From positions 1 through 59,410 of IMG/VR virus record IMGVR_UViG_3300020021_000010: 59,410 nucleotides of DNA, one strand, 5' to 3'. The notes under the pieces were generated by a model. That model saw nothing but the letters and a program-made list of their open reading frames with translations, did not search any database and was not told where the DNA came from. Below are positions 33,081-41,385 of the stretch, in pieces (position 1 is the first letter of the stretch; the number at the start of each line of letters is the position of its first letter). The position numbers and the translations under genes are program-made. The DNA comes from a virus.

Positions 33081-33629
33081 TCATGCGGCGCTCTCGATCT
33101 CTCGCGGCTGTTCGATCCCCAAGCTGGAGAGCGGGTCCAACTTGCGGGGTCCATCACGATCTCCAGAGGCAAGTGAGGCGACCTCCCGGTGATCCGTCGT
33201 GTCACAGTGCTCGACCCACTTCGCCTCCAACTCCCGGCGGGTCTTCTCCCCCCAATCCGGATCGTCGAGAGGGAGTAGTCGAAGTCGATCCCAGCCCTGC
33301 CGTTGAACGAACGAGCCGATCAGGGGATGCTCACGACCCAAGCGCTCGAACGGGTCGGCGGCTTTCATCGCCTTGCGGAGAAGGATCAGCGTCTCGTCGA
33401 AGGTCGGCTGCGATGGGTCCTTCCGAGCATCGGCGAGGAACTCACTCACCGACGGGCGCCATTTCCGACCTTGCAACAACATGCGCTGAGCGGTCTCGCT
33501 CGCTAGGTCCGGCTCCATACCGTCGAGGGCGACGCGCCACGCTGCTCGAGCGGCGTCGTCGAAGTCTCCAGGCCACCACTCCTCCAGTAGCGCGCAGAAC
33601 GTCGTCCACTGCTCCTTCGTCCACTTCAC
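33081..33629 (-). CDS. Possible replication accessory protein
   Basis: 182 residues: MKWTKEQWTTFCALLEEWWP, then FDDAARAAWRVALDGMEPDL and RKWRPSVSEFLADARKDPSQ. The N-terminal helical pattern recalls phage helicase-loader-type (G39P-like) proteins, often next to the initiator as here. The C-terminal half is polar. Starts 4 bases within the initiator's stop, so the two are coupled. Confidence 0.45.
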   Translation of the reverse strand: MKWTKEQWTTFCALLEEWWPGDFDDAARAAWRVALDGMEPDLASETAQRMLLQGRKWRPSVSEFLADARKDPSQPTFDETLILLRKAMKAADPFERLGREHPLIGSFVQRQGWDRLRLLPLDDPDWGEKTRRELEAKWVEHCDTTDHREVASLASGDRDGPRKLDPLSSLGIEQPREIESAA

Positions 33630-34429
33630 GTCGTCACCGCTTTCAGTAGGCCGCCTATGTGGGCGGCGTTAGATGCCTTGCGAGTCGTGCGCTCGGCCGT
33701 GGGTGCCGGTGCCGTTGCCTTCATCGAGAGCTGCGTGAACTTCTCCCGTAACTTCGGCATCGAGAGGATGTTGGAGCGCCAGAACTCATCCGCCTGGCAC
33801 CAGTCGATTACCCGCTCGACTTCCGCCACGGTGCGGTGGTCCTGGTCGAGCAGAAGCCGCGCGGCGTCCAGCCAACGACGGCTATCAGGGGCGACGTGGG
33901 CTCGGGGGTCGTTGCGGCGCATTGCCATCGTGAGCCGTTCGCACAAAGAGAGAACGTCTCTTCTTTCCTTCAGCGCTGTTAAAGCCTTTCTCTCTTTGTC
34001 CGAGATAGCTACCCCTTGTTTTGCCATAGGCAAGTTGCCATCCGGGTTGCCTACCTCTTGCCACCTCTTTGCCGCACCGAGGCGACCCGCCTCGCTACGC
34101 GCCTGCCTTAGCTGCTCCTCCTGCTCCGGTGTGCGGAACTCACTCCTAGAGCCAAAGTTGTGAATCAACCAGCCGCCGTCGACCTCAGTCCAAAGTGGGT
34201 TCTCCTCCCCTGGCGCTATCGAAGTAAGGGCAACAATGACAGCGTCGCGCTCGCGTTTCGCCGGCAGCTTTTCGATAACGAACGCCGCGCTCACGACGCC
34301 GCCTGTCGAGTTCTTGTGCGCGTAGCTGACGCTGAGCGCCCAAACCCCGATAGAGGAGTGGTGTAGGCCCCAGGCGTGGATTGCCTTTGGATGTCCGTAG
34401 AAGTCGCCATCGAGAACCCCTGAGCTCAC
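33626..34429 (-). CDS. DnaD-like replication initiator
   Basis: 267 residues. The N-terminal 90 residues have a winged-helix-like pattern (FYGHPKAIHAWGLHHSSIGV). The C-terminal VAEVERVIDWCQADEFWRSN-ILSMPKLREKF matches the end of phage replisome organiser proteins, which melt origins and load helicase. A Lys/Arg-rich linker joins the two. With no phage helicase or polymerase seen, host replication enzymes are presumably recruited. Confidence 0.65.
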   Translation of the reverse strand: MSSGVLDGDFYGHPKAIHAWGLHHSSIGVWALSVSYAHKNSTGGVVSAAFVIEKLPAKRERDAVIVALTSIAPGEENPLWTEVDGGWLIHNFGSRSEFRTPEQEEQLRQARSEAGRLGAAKRWQEVGNPDGNLPMAKQGVAISDKERKALTALKERRDVLSLCERLTMAMRRNDPRAHVAPDSRRWLDAARLLLDQDHRTVAEVERVIDWCQADEFWRSNILSMPKLREKFTQLSMKATAPAPTAERTTRKASNAAHIGGLLKAVTT

Positions 34430-34977
34430 GTCATCGCGCCCTGCGTCCCGGCGTCCGTGCCGCTAGCGGTAGGCGACTTCATGTCGCCAAAGATCAAAAG
34501 TGCGCAGCCGAACGGCGGTCTCGCGTTCGGCTTGATCGTGTCCTCGCCGGGGTTGATGAACCGCTGCCTGCCGGCCAGGAACTCGACGGTGAGCCTTGAC
34601 CCTGGACGGTCACGGTCGGGCTCGATCCAGGTCTGCCACCACCGCTGCTCCGTGCGGTTCGCCGGCACAAGCGCGACCACGATCTCGGCAGGCGCTAGCG
34701 ATGCCTTGGCGATCCAGCGCTCGATGTCGGAGTACGGCGGATTCATCCACACGCGCTCACCCCTCCAGGCCTGTATCAGCCCGTCGACCTCCGGTGTGAA
34801 GTACCGTTCGCATTTCGCGTTGTGCGGCTCGGCGCACACGTCGAGCGTGAATCCGAACCGCTCGTTCAACGGGTCGAACAGCTCCGGCGGCGTAGCGCGT
34901 AGATCCACGATGGACCGCGCGCCGTTCTTCCCCACCTGCTGGGGATGGTTGCGGGCCTTGAAGCCGACTAAGTTCAT
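34426..34977 (-). CDS. Phage-type DNA N6-adenine methyltransferase
   Basis: 183 residues from the ATG at 34977 (ATGA overlap). RATPPELFDPLNERFGFTLD and VWMNPPYSDIERWIAKASL give the catalytic NPPY (about 79-82) and substrate region of the small Dam-like family found in phages (DNA N-6-adenine-methyltransferase). LLIFGD near the end fits the C-terminal strand. It may protect phage DNA from restriction or mark replication. Confidence 0.8.
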   Translation of the reverse strand: MNLVGFKARNHPQQVGKNGARSIVDLRATPPELFDPLNERFGFTLDVCAEPHNAKCERYFTPEVDGLIQAWRGERVWMNPPYSDIERWIAKASLAPAEIVVALVPANRTEQRWWQTWIEPDRDRPGSRLTVEFLAGRQRFINPGEDTIKPNARPPFGCALLIFGDMKSPTASGTDAGTQGAMT

Positions 34978-35219
34978 GCCGCCCATCCCGTGTCCTGGTC
35001 AAACCCACAGTGCGAGCACAACCCGGCCGTGCTCGAGCGGAAGACGTTGCAGCCCTTGCACCGTGCTACCTGTCCGCTACGGGTCGTGTGCTGGCGTCTG
35101 AGGCGACGTTCGTGTAGATCGCTGGCGGACTGTTCGACGGTCTCGCGGGCTTGCTCCGCGAGCATCGAGACGAGGTGCCTCGCAGTTTGCACGTCGAGCT
35201 TGGCGTCCAGGTTCACCAT
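34974..35219 (-). CDS. Zinc-ribbon protein
   Basis: 81 residues. N-terminal helices (VQTARHLVSMLAEQARETVE) precede CKGCNVFRSSTAGLCSHCGF, a four-cysteine ribbon. Coupled to the methyltransferase by ATGA. Typical of small early actinophage proteins; role unknown. Confidence 0.55.
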   Translation of the reverse strand: MVNLDAKLDVQTARHLVSMLAEQARETVEQSASDLHERRLRRQHTTRSGQVARCKGCNVFRSSTAGLCSHCGFDQDTGWAA

Positions 35220-35428
35220 CCGACCGGGACCTCCGGCTGGGGCGTTTTGTCGGTCACAGCAGCACGTAGCCGCACCATCGCCACGGTGGCATCCAGGCGG
35301 TTCTTAGGCTTCGGTATCCCGAGTAGCTCCAGAGCGACGAGGGCGATGTCTTTGTACTGCCCACGCGATGGTGGGAGATCCTCGGACCAGTACCCGTCAG
35401 GGCCTTCTATGTGGCTGGACGCGGCCAT
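35213..35428 (-). CDS. Small hypothetical protein
   Basis: 71 residues. SRGQYKDIALVALELLGIPK plus NRLDATVAMVRLRAAV suggest two helices, in a pattern I have seen in phage proteins near replication genes. Overlaps the zinc-ribbon gene by 7 bases. Confidence 0.5.
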   Translation of the reverse strand: MAASSHIEGPDGYWSEDLPPSRGQYKDIALVALELLGIPKPKNRLDATVAMVRLRAAVTDKTPQPEVPVGW

Positions 35429-35432
35429 GGGG

Positions 35433-36053
35433 CTAGCCGAACTCGCTGATCTCTTCGACGCGCACCGCGCGCTGGATCACCTTGAAGTCGGCCGCCGGGA
35501 TCACTGCGAAGGTGCCCGACTTCAGCTCTCCGTCGTTCGCCTGCTCCGTGGCGACCTCGATCGCACGCCTCCGCGAGGAAGCTGAGATCGCCACCGGAGC
35601 GCCTGCCGTGTCGATACCGAGGACCGGCCTCCACGCCTCTGGGCCGGCTTCCTCGTCTGAAGTGATCGTCTCCGTCAGACGCAAGACAATGTAGCTCGGG
35701 TTCTTCGTGCGCTTCACTGCGGTTGGGTCGTCGGTCATCGTCTTTCCCTCTATGTCGATTTGGCCTGGAATCACGGTCGTCTGAAGTCGGGCTTGTGCGT
35801 CGTCTAACCCGGCCTGAAGATCACGGGCATCAGCGAGGAGTGACCGTCCCAACTCGCGGTCCCCGTGCGGGTTCTTCGGGTTTGCTAGAGCACGCCCCCA
35901 CTCGCGGATGTTGTGCAGGTTGCAGACGTGGCCCTCTCCCGTGGTCGAGCTTCCGACGACGGGCTCTTTGCAGCGCTTGACCTTGCATTTCCGCTCGGAT
36001 AGGGCGGTAGGGAGAGCGGGTGTCTCCAAGGTGCTCGGGGGCCTAAGCGTCAT
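35433..36053 (-). CDS. Cys-rich N-terminus fused to beta-rich domain
   Basis: 206 residues. Residues 20-50 contain CKVKRCKEPVV...CNLHNIREWG, a zinc motif. After Met106 (ATG at 35738, preceded by GAGGGAAAG) follows a separate-looking domain PSYIVLRLTETITSDEEAGP. The second half may also be translated on its own as a 101-residue protein from 35738. No family recognised. Confidence 0.5.
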   Translation of the reverse strand: MTLRPPSTLETPALPTALSERKCKVKRCKEPVVGSSTTGEGHVCNLHNIREWGRALANPKNPHGDRELGRSLLADARDLQAGLDDAQARLQTTVIPGQIDIEGKTMTDDPTAVKRTKNPSYIVLRLTETITSDEEAGPEAWRPVLGIDTAGAPVAISASSRRRAIEVATEQANDGELKSGTFAVIPAADFKVIQRAVRVEEISEFG

Positions 36054-36315
36054 CGTCCATGGGAACGGCGGTCAGCCTGAATAGGGAGTCGAGGGCGTCG
36101 GCAGCCATACCGAGCTTGAACTGGACATCCTTGACATCCTCGAAGTCGGTGATGTCAAGGTTTTCCCATTGCTCGACGGCCTCGGGCAGCCATGCCGCGA
36201 CCTGGCGCCGGGCTTCCTCGCGGAGCACGTCGATGGCCTCCTGGCGCACCATTAGTGGTCGGTTGCCCTGCTCGATCTCGACCGACACTTCGTGACCCTC
36301 AACGGTCTTGGGCAT
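36043..36315 (-). CDS. Acidic hypothetical protein
   Basis: 90 residues: MPKTVEGHEVSVEIEQGNRP, then helical VLREEARRQVAAWLPEAVEQ and an acidic DDDA end. Starts within the preceding micro-ORF by 17 bases. No family recognised. Confidence 0.55.
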   Translation of the reverse strand: MPKTVEGHEVSVEIEQGNRPLMVRQEAIDVLREEARRQVAAWLPEAVEQWENLDITDFEDVKDVQFKLGMAADALDSLFRLTAVPMDDDA

Positions 36316-36451
36316 CGTGCTCTCCTCTGATTGTGCGGAGCGCTGCTCGCGCTTCCGCCGTTAGAAGCAGCGCACGGAGGCACGCTGCGTTGTCCGCAAG
36401 TTTCCATCGGCAGTCCTTGACCGCCGCCGTGACTTTTCCACCGGAGCCCAT
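36299..36451 (-). CDS. 50-residue micro-ORF
   Basis: ATG at 36451 overlaps the upstream stop (TGATG) and the frame runs to 36299, overlapping the next gene. MGSGGKVTAAVKDCRWKLAD then an Ala/Leu-rich helix. Coupled arrangement makes translation plausible, but composition is not distinctive. Confidence 0.4.
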   Translation of the reverse strand: MGSGGKVTAAVKDCRWKLADNAACLRALLLTAEARAALRTIRGEHDAQDR

Positions 36452-36645
36452 CAGGATCGCCGTCCTTTCACCGTGAGGTTGAAGTGCCGGCCGTCCGCTT
36501 CTACCACCCAGAGGATCTCTTCGTCACCGCAGGAGACCTGGCGCTCAACTACACAACCCGCGTTCTCTAACTGCTCGACGATGGTTCTCGCCATGCCCTT
36601 GGAGGACGTGTCTGTGTGTGGCTCGGTGAGGGTGGCTGGGGTCAT
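36451..36645 (-). CDS. 64-residue hypothetical protein
   Basis: SKGMARTIVEQLENAGCVVE then RQVSCGDEEILWVVEADGRH and FNLTVKGRRS, a helix followed by three strands. Overlaps both neighbours by 1-4 bases. A small DNA mimic or binding fold is possible. Confidence 0.5.
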   Translation of the reverse strand: MTPATLTEPHTDTSSKGMARTIVEQLENAGCVVERQVSCGDEEILWVVEADGRHFNLTVKGRRS

Positions 36646-37064
36646 TCGACCGCTCCCGTGTAGTCGGGGTGCTTCGACTCAAGGTGACGCCGTAGCTGGA
36701 CAAATGAGCGCTTGCAGCACGGGCATGTCGCAGCCGCTGCGCGTTTGCGTGCCTTCGTGGCTACGCCCTTGTAGGCCCTCGCCGATGCTTCGGCCTGGTC
36801 TTGCGCTGCGCGGGCGTAGGCCGCCCGGTCCCGCTCTTCACGAAGCTGGCGAGTAAGGCGGTCGGCCGTCGATTCACCCGCCGGGATATGCGCGTGCCCT
36901 AGCGGACAGTACACCGTGACCGGATCGCCGCCCTGGTCCTGGACGCGTAGCTGGTGGCGCCGAAGCTCAGCGGGGATACCGTGACGCATCCCGCACCAGC
37001 ACTTGACGACAAGCAGCTCGCCCGCGTAGGTGAGCGTGTCTGACGGATTATGCAGCGCTGCCAT
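36642..37064 (-). CDS. C2H2-type zinc-finger protein
   Basis: 140 residues. A first Cys-rich part (KCWCGMRHGIPAEL, VYCPLGH) and a coiled, Arg-rich middle lead to CPCCKRSFVQLRRHLESKHP, a C2H2 finger of the kind common in actinophage early genes. Probably binds DNA. Confidence 0.65.
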   Translation of the reverse strand: MAALHNPSDTLTYAGELLVVKCWCGMRHGIPAELRRHQLRVQDQGGDPVTVYCPLGHAHIPAGESTADRLTRQLREERDRAAYARAAQDQAEASARAYKGVATKARKRAAAATCPCCKRSFVQLRRHLESKHPDYTGAVE

Positions 37065-37451
37065 CTAGGCCACCTCTCGTTCGTACTCATAGGGCGAAAG
37101 TGGACGCGCGGCGCTCAGCGAACCCTCAGCAGACGCTCGGGTTATGAGCCCCGCATCGCGCCCCTCTGGCGGTGTGACAGCACCGAGTACCCCAGATGGC
37201 GAGGGCGGCGTACTGGCGGTTCGCTCAACGTCGGGCTCGCTCACCTTCACGTACCGGCAGCCCTCAGCGGTCCCGTGCAGCAGCTCTCGGCCGGAATGTT
37301 TGATAATCCATCCCGCACGCTCCAGGTCCGCTATCCGCTCACTCGGGTTAGAGATGTACGCCTGCCGGAGCTCGAATGTATGCACACCGCGTTTACCGGC
37401 CTGGCGGAGCAGGCGGGCGACGATCTCTTTCTGCGGGGTTTTCTTCGCCAT
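37065..37451 (-). CDS. Winged-helix protein
   Basis: 128 residues. The N-terminal 65 residues (KEIVARLLRQAGKRGVHTFE, LRQAYISNPSERIADLERAG, WIIKH) form a small winged-helix domain of the phage 'helix-turn-helix' type used in replication or regulation. The tail is Pro/Ser-rich. The ATG overlaps the HNH gene's stop. Confidence 0.6.
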   Translation of the reverse strand: MAKKTPQKEIVARLLRQAGKRGVHTFELRQAYISNPSERIADLERAGWIIKHSGRELLHGTAEGCRYVKVSEPDVERTASTPPSPSGVLGAVTPPEGRDAGLITRASAEGSLSAARPLSPYEYEREVA

Positions 37452-37924
37452 CAGCCCAGCTCCCCGTCATCGGATACGACCCGCAACAGACGCTCGGGGA
37501 CGTAGGATTCGCCCGTGGTGCGCTTCAGGGCCGAGAGGATTCCGACGTGTTTCACCGCATGGGCTTGCTCGTCTAGCGTGAGCCACGGAAGGATGTCCAG
37601 GTCGCCTTCGTCGTACCTGCGGTGAAGGTCGCGCGCCAGTCCGATCACGCAGTCGGAGTCGTCGCACCCGCCCATCCCACGGGGCGTGATATGTGCAGGA
37701 TCGATGACCTCGCGGGGAAACTCGTGGCCGGATAGTCGGCACCCTTCGGCGAGCACCTTGCCTCGCTGCTGGTCACTCGCGTAACCAACTGGCCCGCGCT
37801 TCAACTTCGAGGGCTTCCGGGTCATCTGCGAGCGCTTGAGTCCCTTCGCTGCTTTCGGCTTCTTCTCCAACCGGGCGATCGGGGTCACGTTGCTCTTGGC
37901 TGCGCTGGACGGTAGGGGGGTCAT
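37451..37924 (-). CDS. HNH-type nuclease
   Basis: 157 residues from the ATG at 37924. Lys/Arg-rich N-terminus, then VIDPAHITPRGMGGCDDSDC and VIGLARDLHRRYDEGDLDIL carry the H..G..N/D..H pattern of HNH-fold phage nucleases, though the zinc cysteines seen in other HNH enzymes are missing. It sits in the recombination block with the resolvase-like gene. Confidence 0.65.
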   Translation of the reverse strand: MTPLPSSAAKSNVTPIARLEKKPKAAKGLKRSQMTRKPSKLKRGPVGYASDQQRGKVLAEGCRLSGHEFPREVIDPAHITPRGMGGCDDSDCVIGLARDLHRRYDEGDLDILPWLTLDEQAHAVKHVGILSALKRTTGESYVPERLLRVVSDDGELG

Positions 37925-38148
37925 GCGGACCGCTTTTCGCGGGTGTGGCGGCTGTGCTCGGCGTTTGCCGCAGTGCAAATTGGACAACGGCAACACCAAT
38001 TTTTGTAGCTGCTCAGACCGTGGGTTGGCGGGGTGAGCTTGCGACGCTCTTCCGCCCGCGCGATGCCGTAGGTAGTATTCGCGCGTTTGCACTCCTCGCA
38101 ACGACATTTGCCGTTGACATAGCAGTATCGGGTGCCGTGTTCCATCAT
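37921..38148 (-). CDS. Double zinc-knuckle protein
   Basis: 75 residues made of two similar motifs: HGTRYCYVNGKCRCEECKRA and HGLSSYKNWCCRCPICTAAN. Each has H-x(n)-CxCxxC and a following N/A helix, so it is an internal duplication. The motif is frequent in actinophage genes of unknown role. Confidence 0.6.
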   Translation of the reverse strand: MMEHGTRYCYVNGKCRCEECKRANTTYGIARAEERRKLTPPTHGLSSYKNWCCRCPICTAANAEHSRHTREKRSA

Positions 38149-38474
38149 GCGCGCTCCCGAAGTGCCAAGAGCGGCAGCAGCTCGTCAAGCTCGATCAGGG
38201 CGAGCCACGGTGAACGCGAGCGACGGAACGCGACGACCGGCGTGTACCCAACCGCCAAGTCACCCTGCGCCTGCTCCCACCACTCCCAGACGTGGGCCTT
38301 CTCGAAGCGCTTCACCTCAAGATGAACACCAGCGGGTCCCTTGGCGATATCACCGCGCAGGGCCTGCTCGCGACCATCGCTTGTGCGGCGTGCTAGCGGC
38401 CAGCCGGCGTCCCGGATGATCCGTGCCACCTCGCGCTCAGCAGCGGCGCCCTTGTCTCGGCTTGCCTTGCCCAT
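38145..38474 (-). CDS. Holliday junction resolvase-like nuclease
   Basis: 109 residues. MGKASRDKGAAAEREVARII, then RGDIAKGPAGVHLEVKRFEK gives the E...D...ExK pattern of the PD-(D/E)XK fold used by archaeal-type Hjc and phage resolvases. Size matches. It would process recombination or replication intermediates before packaging. Confidence 0.65.
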   Translation of the reverse strand: MGKASRDKGAAAEREVARIIRDAGWPLARRTSDGREQALRGDIAKGPAGVHLEVKRFEKAHVWEWWEQAQGDLAVGYTPVVAFRRSRSPWLALIELDELLPLLALRERA

Positions 38475-38765
38475 CTAGCTCGCCTCCTCGGGTATACCCT
38501 CAGAAGCGAGAGCGACATCGATCTCCCTGAGCAGCGCGTCGCCTTCGATGCCTTGAATCCTGTAGCTATGAACAGGCCGGCCGGGGCCAGTTTGTCTCGA
38601 GACCCACTTACTGATGCCGACTACCGCGCGTGTGTGAACCAGCGCCTCCTCAAGTACCTGTATGCGGGCCTCGGCCTCCTCGGCACGTCGCAACAGTTCA
38701 CCTGCGCACACGGCCGTTACCCAACGAGTGCCTCTCCCATCTCGCAAGACTGGCTGCTGGTCCAT
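38475..38765 (-). CDS. Hypothetical coiled-coil protein
   Basis: 96 residues. Central helix ELLRRAEEAEARIQVLEEAL can form a coiled coil. It abuts both the resolvase-like gene and the next upstream gene with one-base spacing. No family recognised. Confidence 0.5.
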   Translation of the reverse strand: MDQQPVLRDGRGTRWVTAVCAGELLRRAEEAEARIQVLEEALVHTRAVVGISKWVSRQTGPGRPVHSYRIQGIEGDALLREIDVALASEGIPEEAS

Positions 38766-39085
38766 TACGCGCCTCGACCCTGCGCCCGAAGTAGTGACAT
38801 CCCGATCGCTGCTCTCGTGTCCAAGAGACGCACGACGCCCTTCAGGCCCTCGTACTTCGCCTCGTCATCCATCCCGATCAGTGCTGCCGCTACGTCGGCC
38901 TTCGCGGAGCGTTCCGCGACGGTGCCCTCCGCTGAGAGGAACGCTTCGGCTTTCGCCTTCTCCTTCAGCCGCTTGGAGCCGAAATGCTCCAACGCGGCCT
39001 GCTCAAACTCGTTCTGGCGCATGGCCAGGTCGGTCTCGATCTCGTCGAGGCGGGCCTGCACGGCGCCGGGGCTAGTGAGTGTCAC
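38765..39085 (-). CDS. Helical hypothetical protein
   Basis: 106 residues, helical and charged: VQARLDEIETDLAMRQNEFE, LKEKAKAEAFLSAEGTVAER. The pattern recalls short phage proteins encoded beside recombination genes. Overlaps its neighbour by 4 bases. Confidence 0.5.
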   Translation of the reverse strand: MTLTSPGAVQARLDEIETDLAMRQNEFEQAALEHFGSKRLKEKAKAEAFLSAEGTVAERSAKADVAAALIGMDDEAKYEGLKGVVRLLDTRAAIGMSLLRAQGRGA

Positions 39086-39543
39086 TTGAACGCCCTCGGT
39101 TTCACGCTGACGCGCCGCTCGTGGTTCTCCTTTGGGCGGGCGTGACGCTCTACGATCTCCGCGAGCTGGCCGCCCTGGCGAATGAGCGCTTTCAGGCCGT
39201 TCGCGCGGGGCTTGTACACGGGCACGATCTCCACGGCCCGGTCGAGAGCATCCTGCGAGATCACCTCGTCGTCGACGAACTGCTCAAGCTCCTGGCGTAA
39301 CGGCTCCGCGTCGTATTCGGTTGGGGGCGCTGGCCCGTCGCCCTTGATCTCCATGTCACCCGCGCGGACCGTGTACTGCGCGTCCCGGTCCATCCGGGCG
39401 AGTAGCTCCTGCACGACGCGGCGCTTCTCCGCGCGCATCTGTTCGTCAAGTTCCCGGGCCTCGGTGAGCCAGCGGGCGAGCATCTCCGTGGACGCGTCGA
39501 GTTCGAGGATCTCCCCGGTGGCTGGGTGGACGACGATGCTCAT
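39082..39543 (-). CDS. Hypothetical protein in the recombination block
   Basis: 153 residues starting MSIVVHPATGEILELDASTE, then long helices (ARWLTEARELDEQMRAEKRR). The ending (NHERRVSVKPRAFK) is basic. Often such genes flank single-strand annealing proteins. Coupled by ATGA to the Rad52-like gene upstream. Confidence 0.5.
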   Translation of the reverse strand: MSIVVHPATGEILELDASTEMLARWLTEARELDEQMRAEKRRVVQELLARMDRDAQYTVRAGDMEIKGDGPAPPTEYDAEPLRQELEQFVDDEVISQDALDRAVEIVPVYKPRANGLKALIRQGGQLAEIVERHARPKENHERRVSVKPRAFK

Positions 39544-40424
39544 CCTTCGCGCTCGCTTCTGCGCTGGCGGTCACGGTCGTTTGCGTCCATCCGGTCACCG
39601 ATGAGCCTTTCGAGCTCTGTCGCCTGGTCCTCCGTGAGACTTGCAACGGCGGCCTGGATCTCCTGCGCGGAGGCGTTGCCCTGGATATGAGCACCAGCCT
39701 GGTTGACTAGCCCGACCTGCTGGCGGTTCAGTAGCCCCACCTCCGAGAGGGACACGTACAGGTCCACAGCAGAGTGGTCGTCGATGATCGACTCGTCGGA
39801 GACCTCGTCGTCGCCCTGCGCGTCTCCGAGGTCGCCGTGCAGCAAGGGCTCGCCGAACGCGGCCACGCCGACCTGCTCCAGCCACTGCTCGTATCTGAGC
39901 CTCAGATATTCGAGGCCAGCCTGCGTGATATCGACATGCCACTTGCCGTCGTGGCCCTTCCACTTGCCCACGCGTTTATCGGCGACCGTCAGACGCGACT
40001 TGGGAACACGGTTGAGCGACACTCCCACGCCGAGGTGCACCGCCGCACGCTTCAGCGCATCGGAGTAGCGCGCCTTCAGCGTGCCGCCCTCCCCTACGTC
40101 CTCGCGGCTGATGTCGTCCCCGTGGATGGGGTCAGCGATCACGATCCGGCAGAGCATGTGGCCGCGTTCCCGCTCCTCAAAATGCGGGGTCCAGAGGTGC
40201 GGGATCACCATGTTCAAGCGGTCGATGACCAACCCTCGGTCCATGTACGCGACGACTAGCCCGGCGGACGGGCCTTTCTCGGCGTCCTTGCCAATGTTGC
40301 TCTGGACCTTCCATTTCACGGCCTTACCCTCGAACGGCCGGCGGAGCTCCAGGGCGGCATCCCGGAAGCTGCCGAGCGGAAACCTCGGCGTAGGAGCGGC
40401 GGGCCCCGTCCCGACCTCAGGCAT
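39540..40424 (-). CDS. Rad52/22-like single-strand annealing protein
   Basis: 294 residues from the ATG at 40424 (MPEVGTGPAAPTPRF). FEGKAVKWKVQSNIG, VIDRLNMVIPHLW and SDALKRAAVHLGVGVSLNRV match the beta-beta-beta-alpha core and conserved C-terminal helix of Rad52-family annealases. The C-terminal third (about 200-294) is acidic and may recruit partners. With the resolvase-like protein it would give recombination-dependent end processing. Confidence 0.65.
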   Translation of the reverse strand: MPEVGTGPAAPTPRFPLGSFRDAALELRRPFEGKAVKWKVQSNIGKDAEKGPSAGLVVAYMDRGLVIDRLNMVIPHLWTPHFEERERGHMLCRIVIADPIHGDDISREDVGEGGTLKARYSDALKRAAVHLGVGVSLNRVPKSRLTVADKRVGKWKGHDGKWHVDITQAGLEYLRLRYEQWLEQVGVAAFGEPLLHGDLGDAQGDDEVSDESIIDDHSAVDLYVSLSEVGLLNRQQVGLVNQAGAHIQGNASAQEIQAAVASLTEDQATELERLIGDRMDANDRDRQRRSEREG

Positions 40425-40716
40425 CCTGCACCCCCGAAGACACCGGAACCTCGATGAACTTCCGCTCCGCGAGCTGGCCTGCGACATGCGCGTCGAACGC
40501 CCCACGACCCTCGCGGTCTACACCGTCGACGACTAGCTGCAGCGCGGCGATCAACGCCAGGGCCTCCCCCGTGTGGAACCACTCGTACGCTTCCATCGCG
40601 CCGGTTTTGAGGCAGAACTGCACGGGGCCGAACATGTTCACGGCGTGCCTGGGAGTGGGCATTACGCGGAACTCGCACGCGCGCGTCTTGACGACTGTGG
40701 TTAGATTCTCATCCAT
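40417..40716 (-). CDS. Hypothetical protein
   Basis: 99 residues from the ATG at 40716, which overlaps the preceding stop (TGATG). MDENLTTVVKTRACEFRVMP then a helix (ALALIAALQLVVDGVDREGR). The longer upstream ORF only shadows the neighbouring gene. Confidence 0.5.
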   Translation of the reverse strand: MDENLTTVVKTRACEFRVMPTPRHAVNMFGPVQFCLKTGAMEAYEWFHTGEALALIAALQLVVDGVDREGRGAFDAHVAGQLAERKFIEVPVSSGVQDA

Positions 40717-41003
40717 CACGAACCTCGCTTCGTGGTCAAGGGCGAGACGGCTCCAACCGTGCTCGCCCGTTTTTGTGAGTAATCCGGGGAGAGACCTACT
40801 GCCCCGCACCATCCGAAAGCGCTCGACAGTGGCCGGCTCGACCGCACTGCCATCTCCTCCGCGTCGAACTCCGCGTCGTCCCTTTCCCGCTGCCATGCTT
40901 TCCAGATCCGGGGCCAGCGCGAATACGTACGGACACCACGGTGGGGTTTATGCGGCACCGGGTGACGCTTGCGACCGTGGCGGGCCTTGTGCGAAATCTT
41001 CAT
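40716..41003 (-). CDS. Basic hypothetical protein
   Basis: 95 residues with a strongly basic N-terminus (MKISHKARHGRKRHPVPHKP), then RIWKAWQRERDDAEFDAEEM. Likely nucleic-acid binding. Overlaps its upstream neighbour by 4 bases and the downstream one by one. Confidence 0.45.
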   Translation of the reverse strand: MKISHKARHGRKRHPVPHKPHRGVRTYSRWPRIWKAWQRERDDAEFDAEEMAVRSSRPLSSAFGWCGAVGLSPDYSQKRASTVGAVSPLTTKRGS

Positions 41004-41182
41004 GCCACGCTCCTGTACCGCTCGCGCAGCTTGTCACTGACAACCTCGTCCGCGTATGGGCAGGGCTTCTCGAAAGTGCAAGGCGGGAAGCCCTTCGGGC
41101 AAGGGTCTTCACACGGGCACGCTGCGCGCTCGTCGTCCCATCCGTCCCGGCGGGCTTCATCCAAGGAGCGGGGAGCCGTCAT
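41000..41182 (-). CDS. 60-residue Cys-rich protein
   Basis: MTAPRSLDEARRDGWDDERA then CPCEDPCPKGFPPCTFEKPC, six cysteines in a short span, compatible with a zinc or iron-sulfur site. Start chosen at 41182 because it overlaps the previous stop (ATGA). Confidence 0.45.
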   Translation of the reverse strand: MTAPRSLDEARRDGWDDERAACPCEDPCPKGFPPCTFEKPCPYADEVVSDKLRERYRSVA

Positions 41183-41385
41183 CGCGTGGCCTCGACCCGC
41201 AAGCAGTGGGCACATACGCGCCCCTCCTGCTCTACGAGTGCGCGGTGCTCAGCCGCCAAGTGGACGCGCGGGAGACCTCCACCATCCGCCCCGCAGAGCA
41301 CCTCCTGTCTGCGGGGCGCTGGACGCAAGATGTGGTACTTGCGCCGTCGACCGAACACACCGAAGCGAATCAGGTCGGCGGTCAT
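41179..41385 (-). CDS. Small Cys/Arg-rich protein
   Basis: 68 residues. LIRFGVFGRRRKYHILRPAP and later CAHCLRVEATR suggest a zinc-binding tail. Overlaps both neighbours by 4 bases. Confidence 0.4.
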   Translation of the reverse strand: MTADLIRFGVFGRRRKYHILRPAPRRQEVLCGADGGGLPRVHLAAEHRALVEQEGRVCAHCLRVEATR

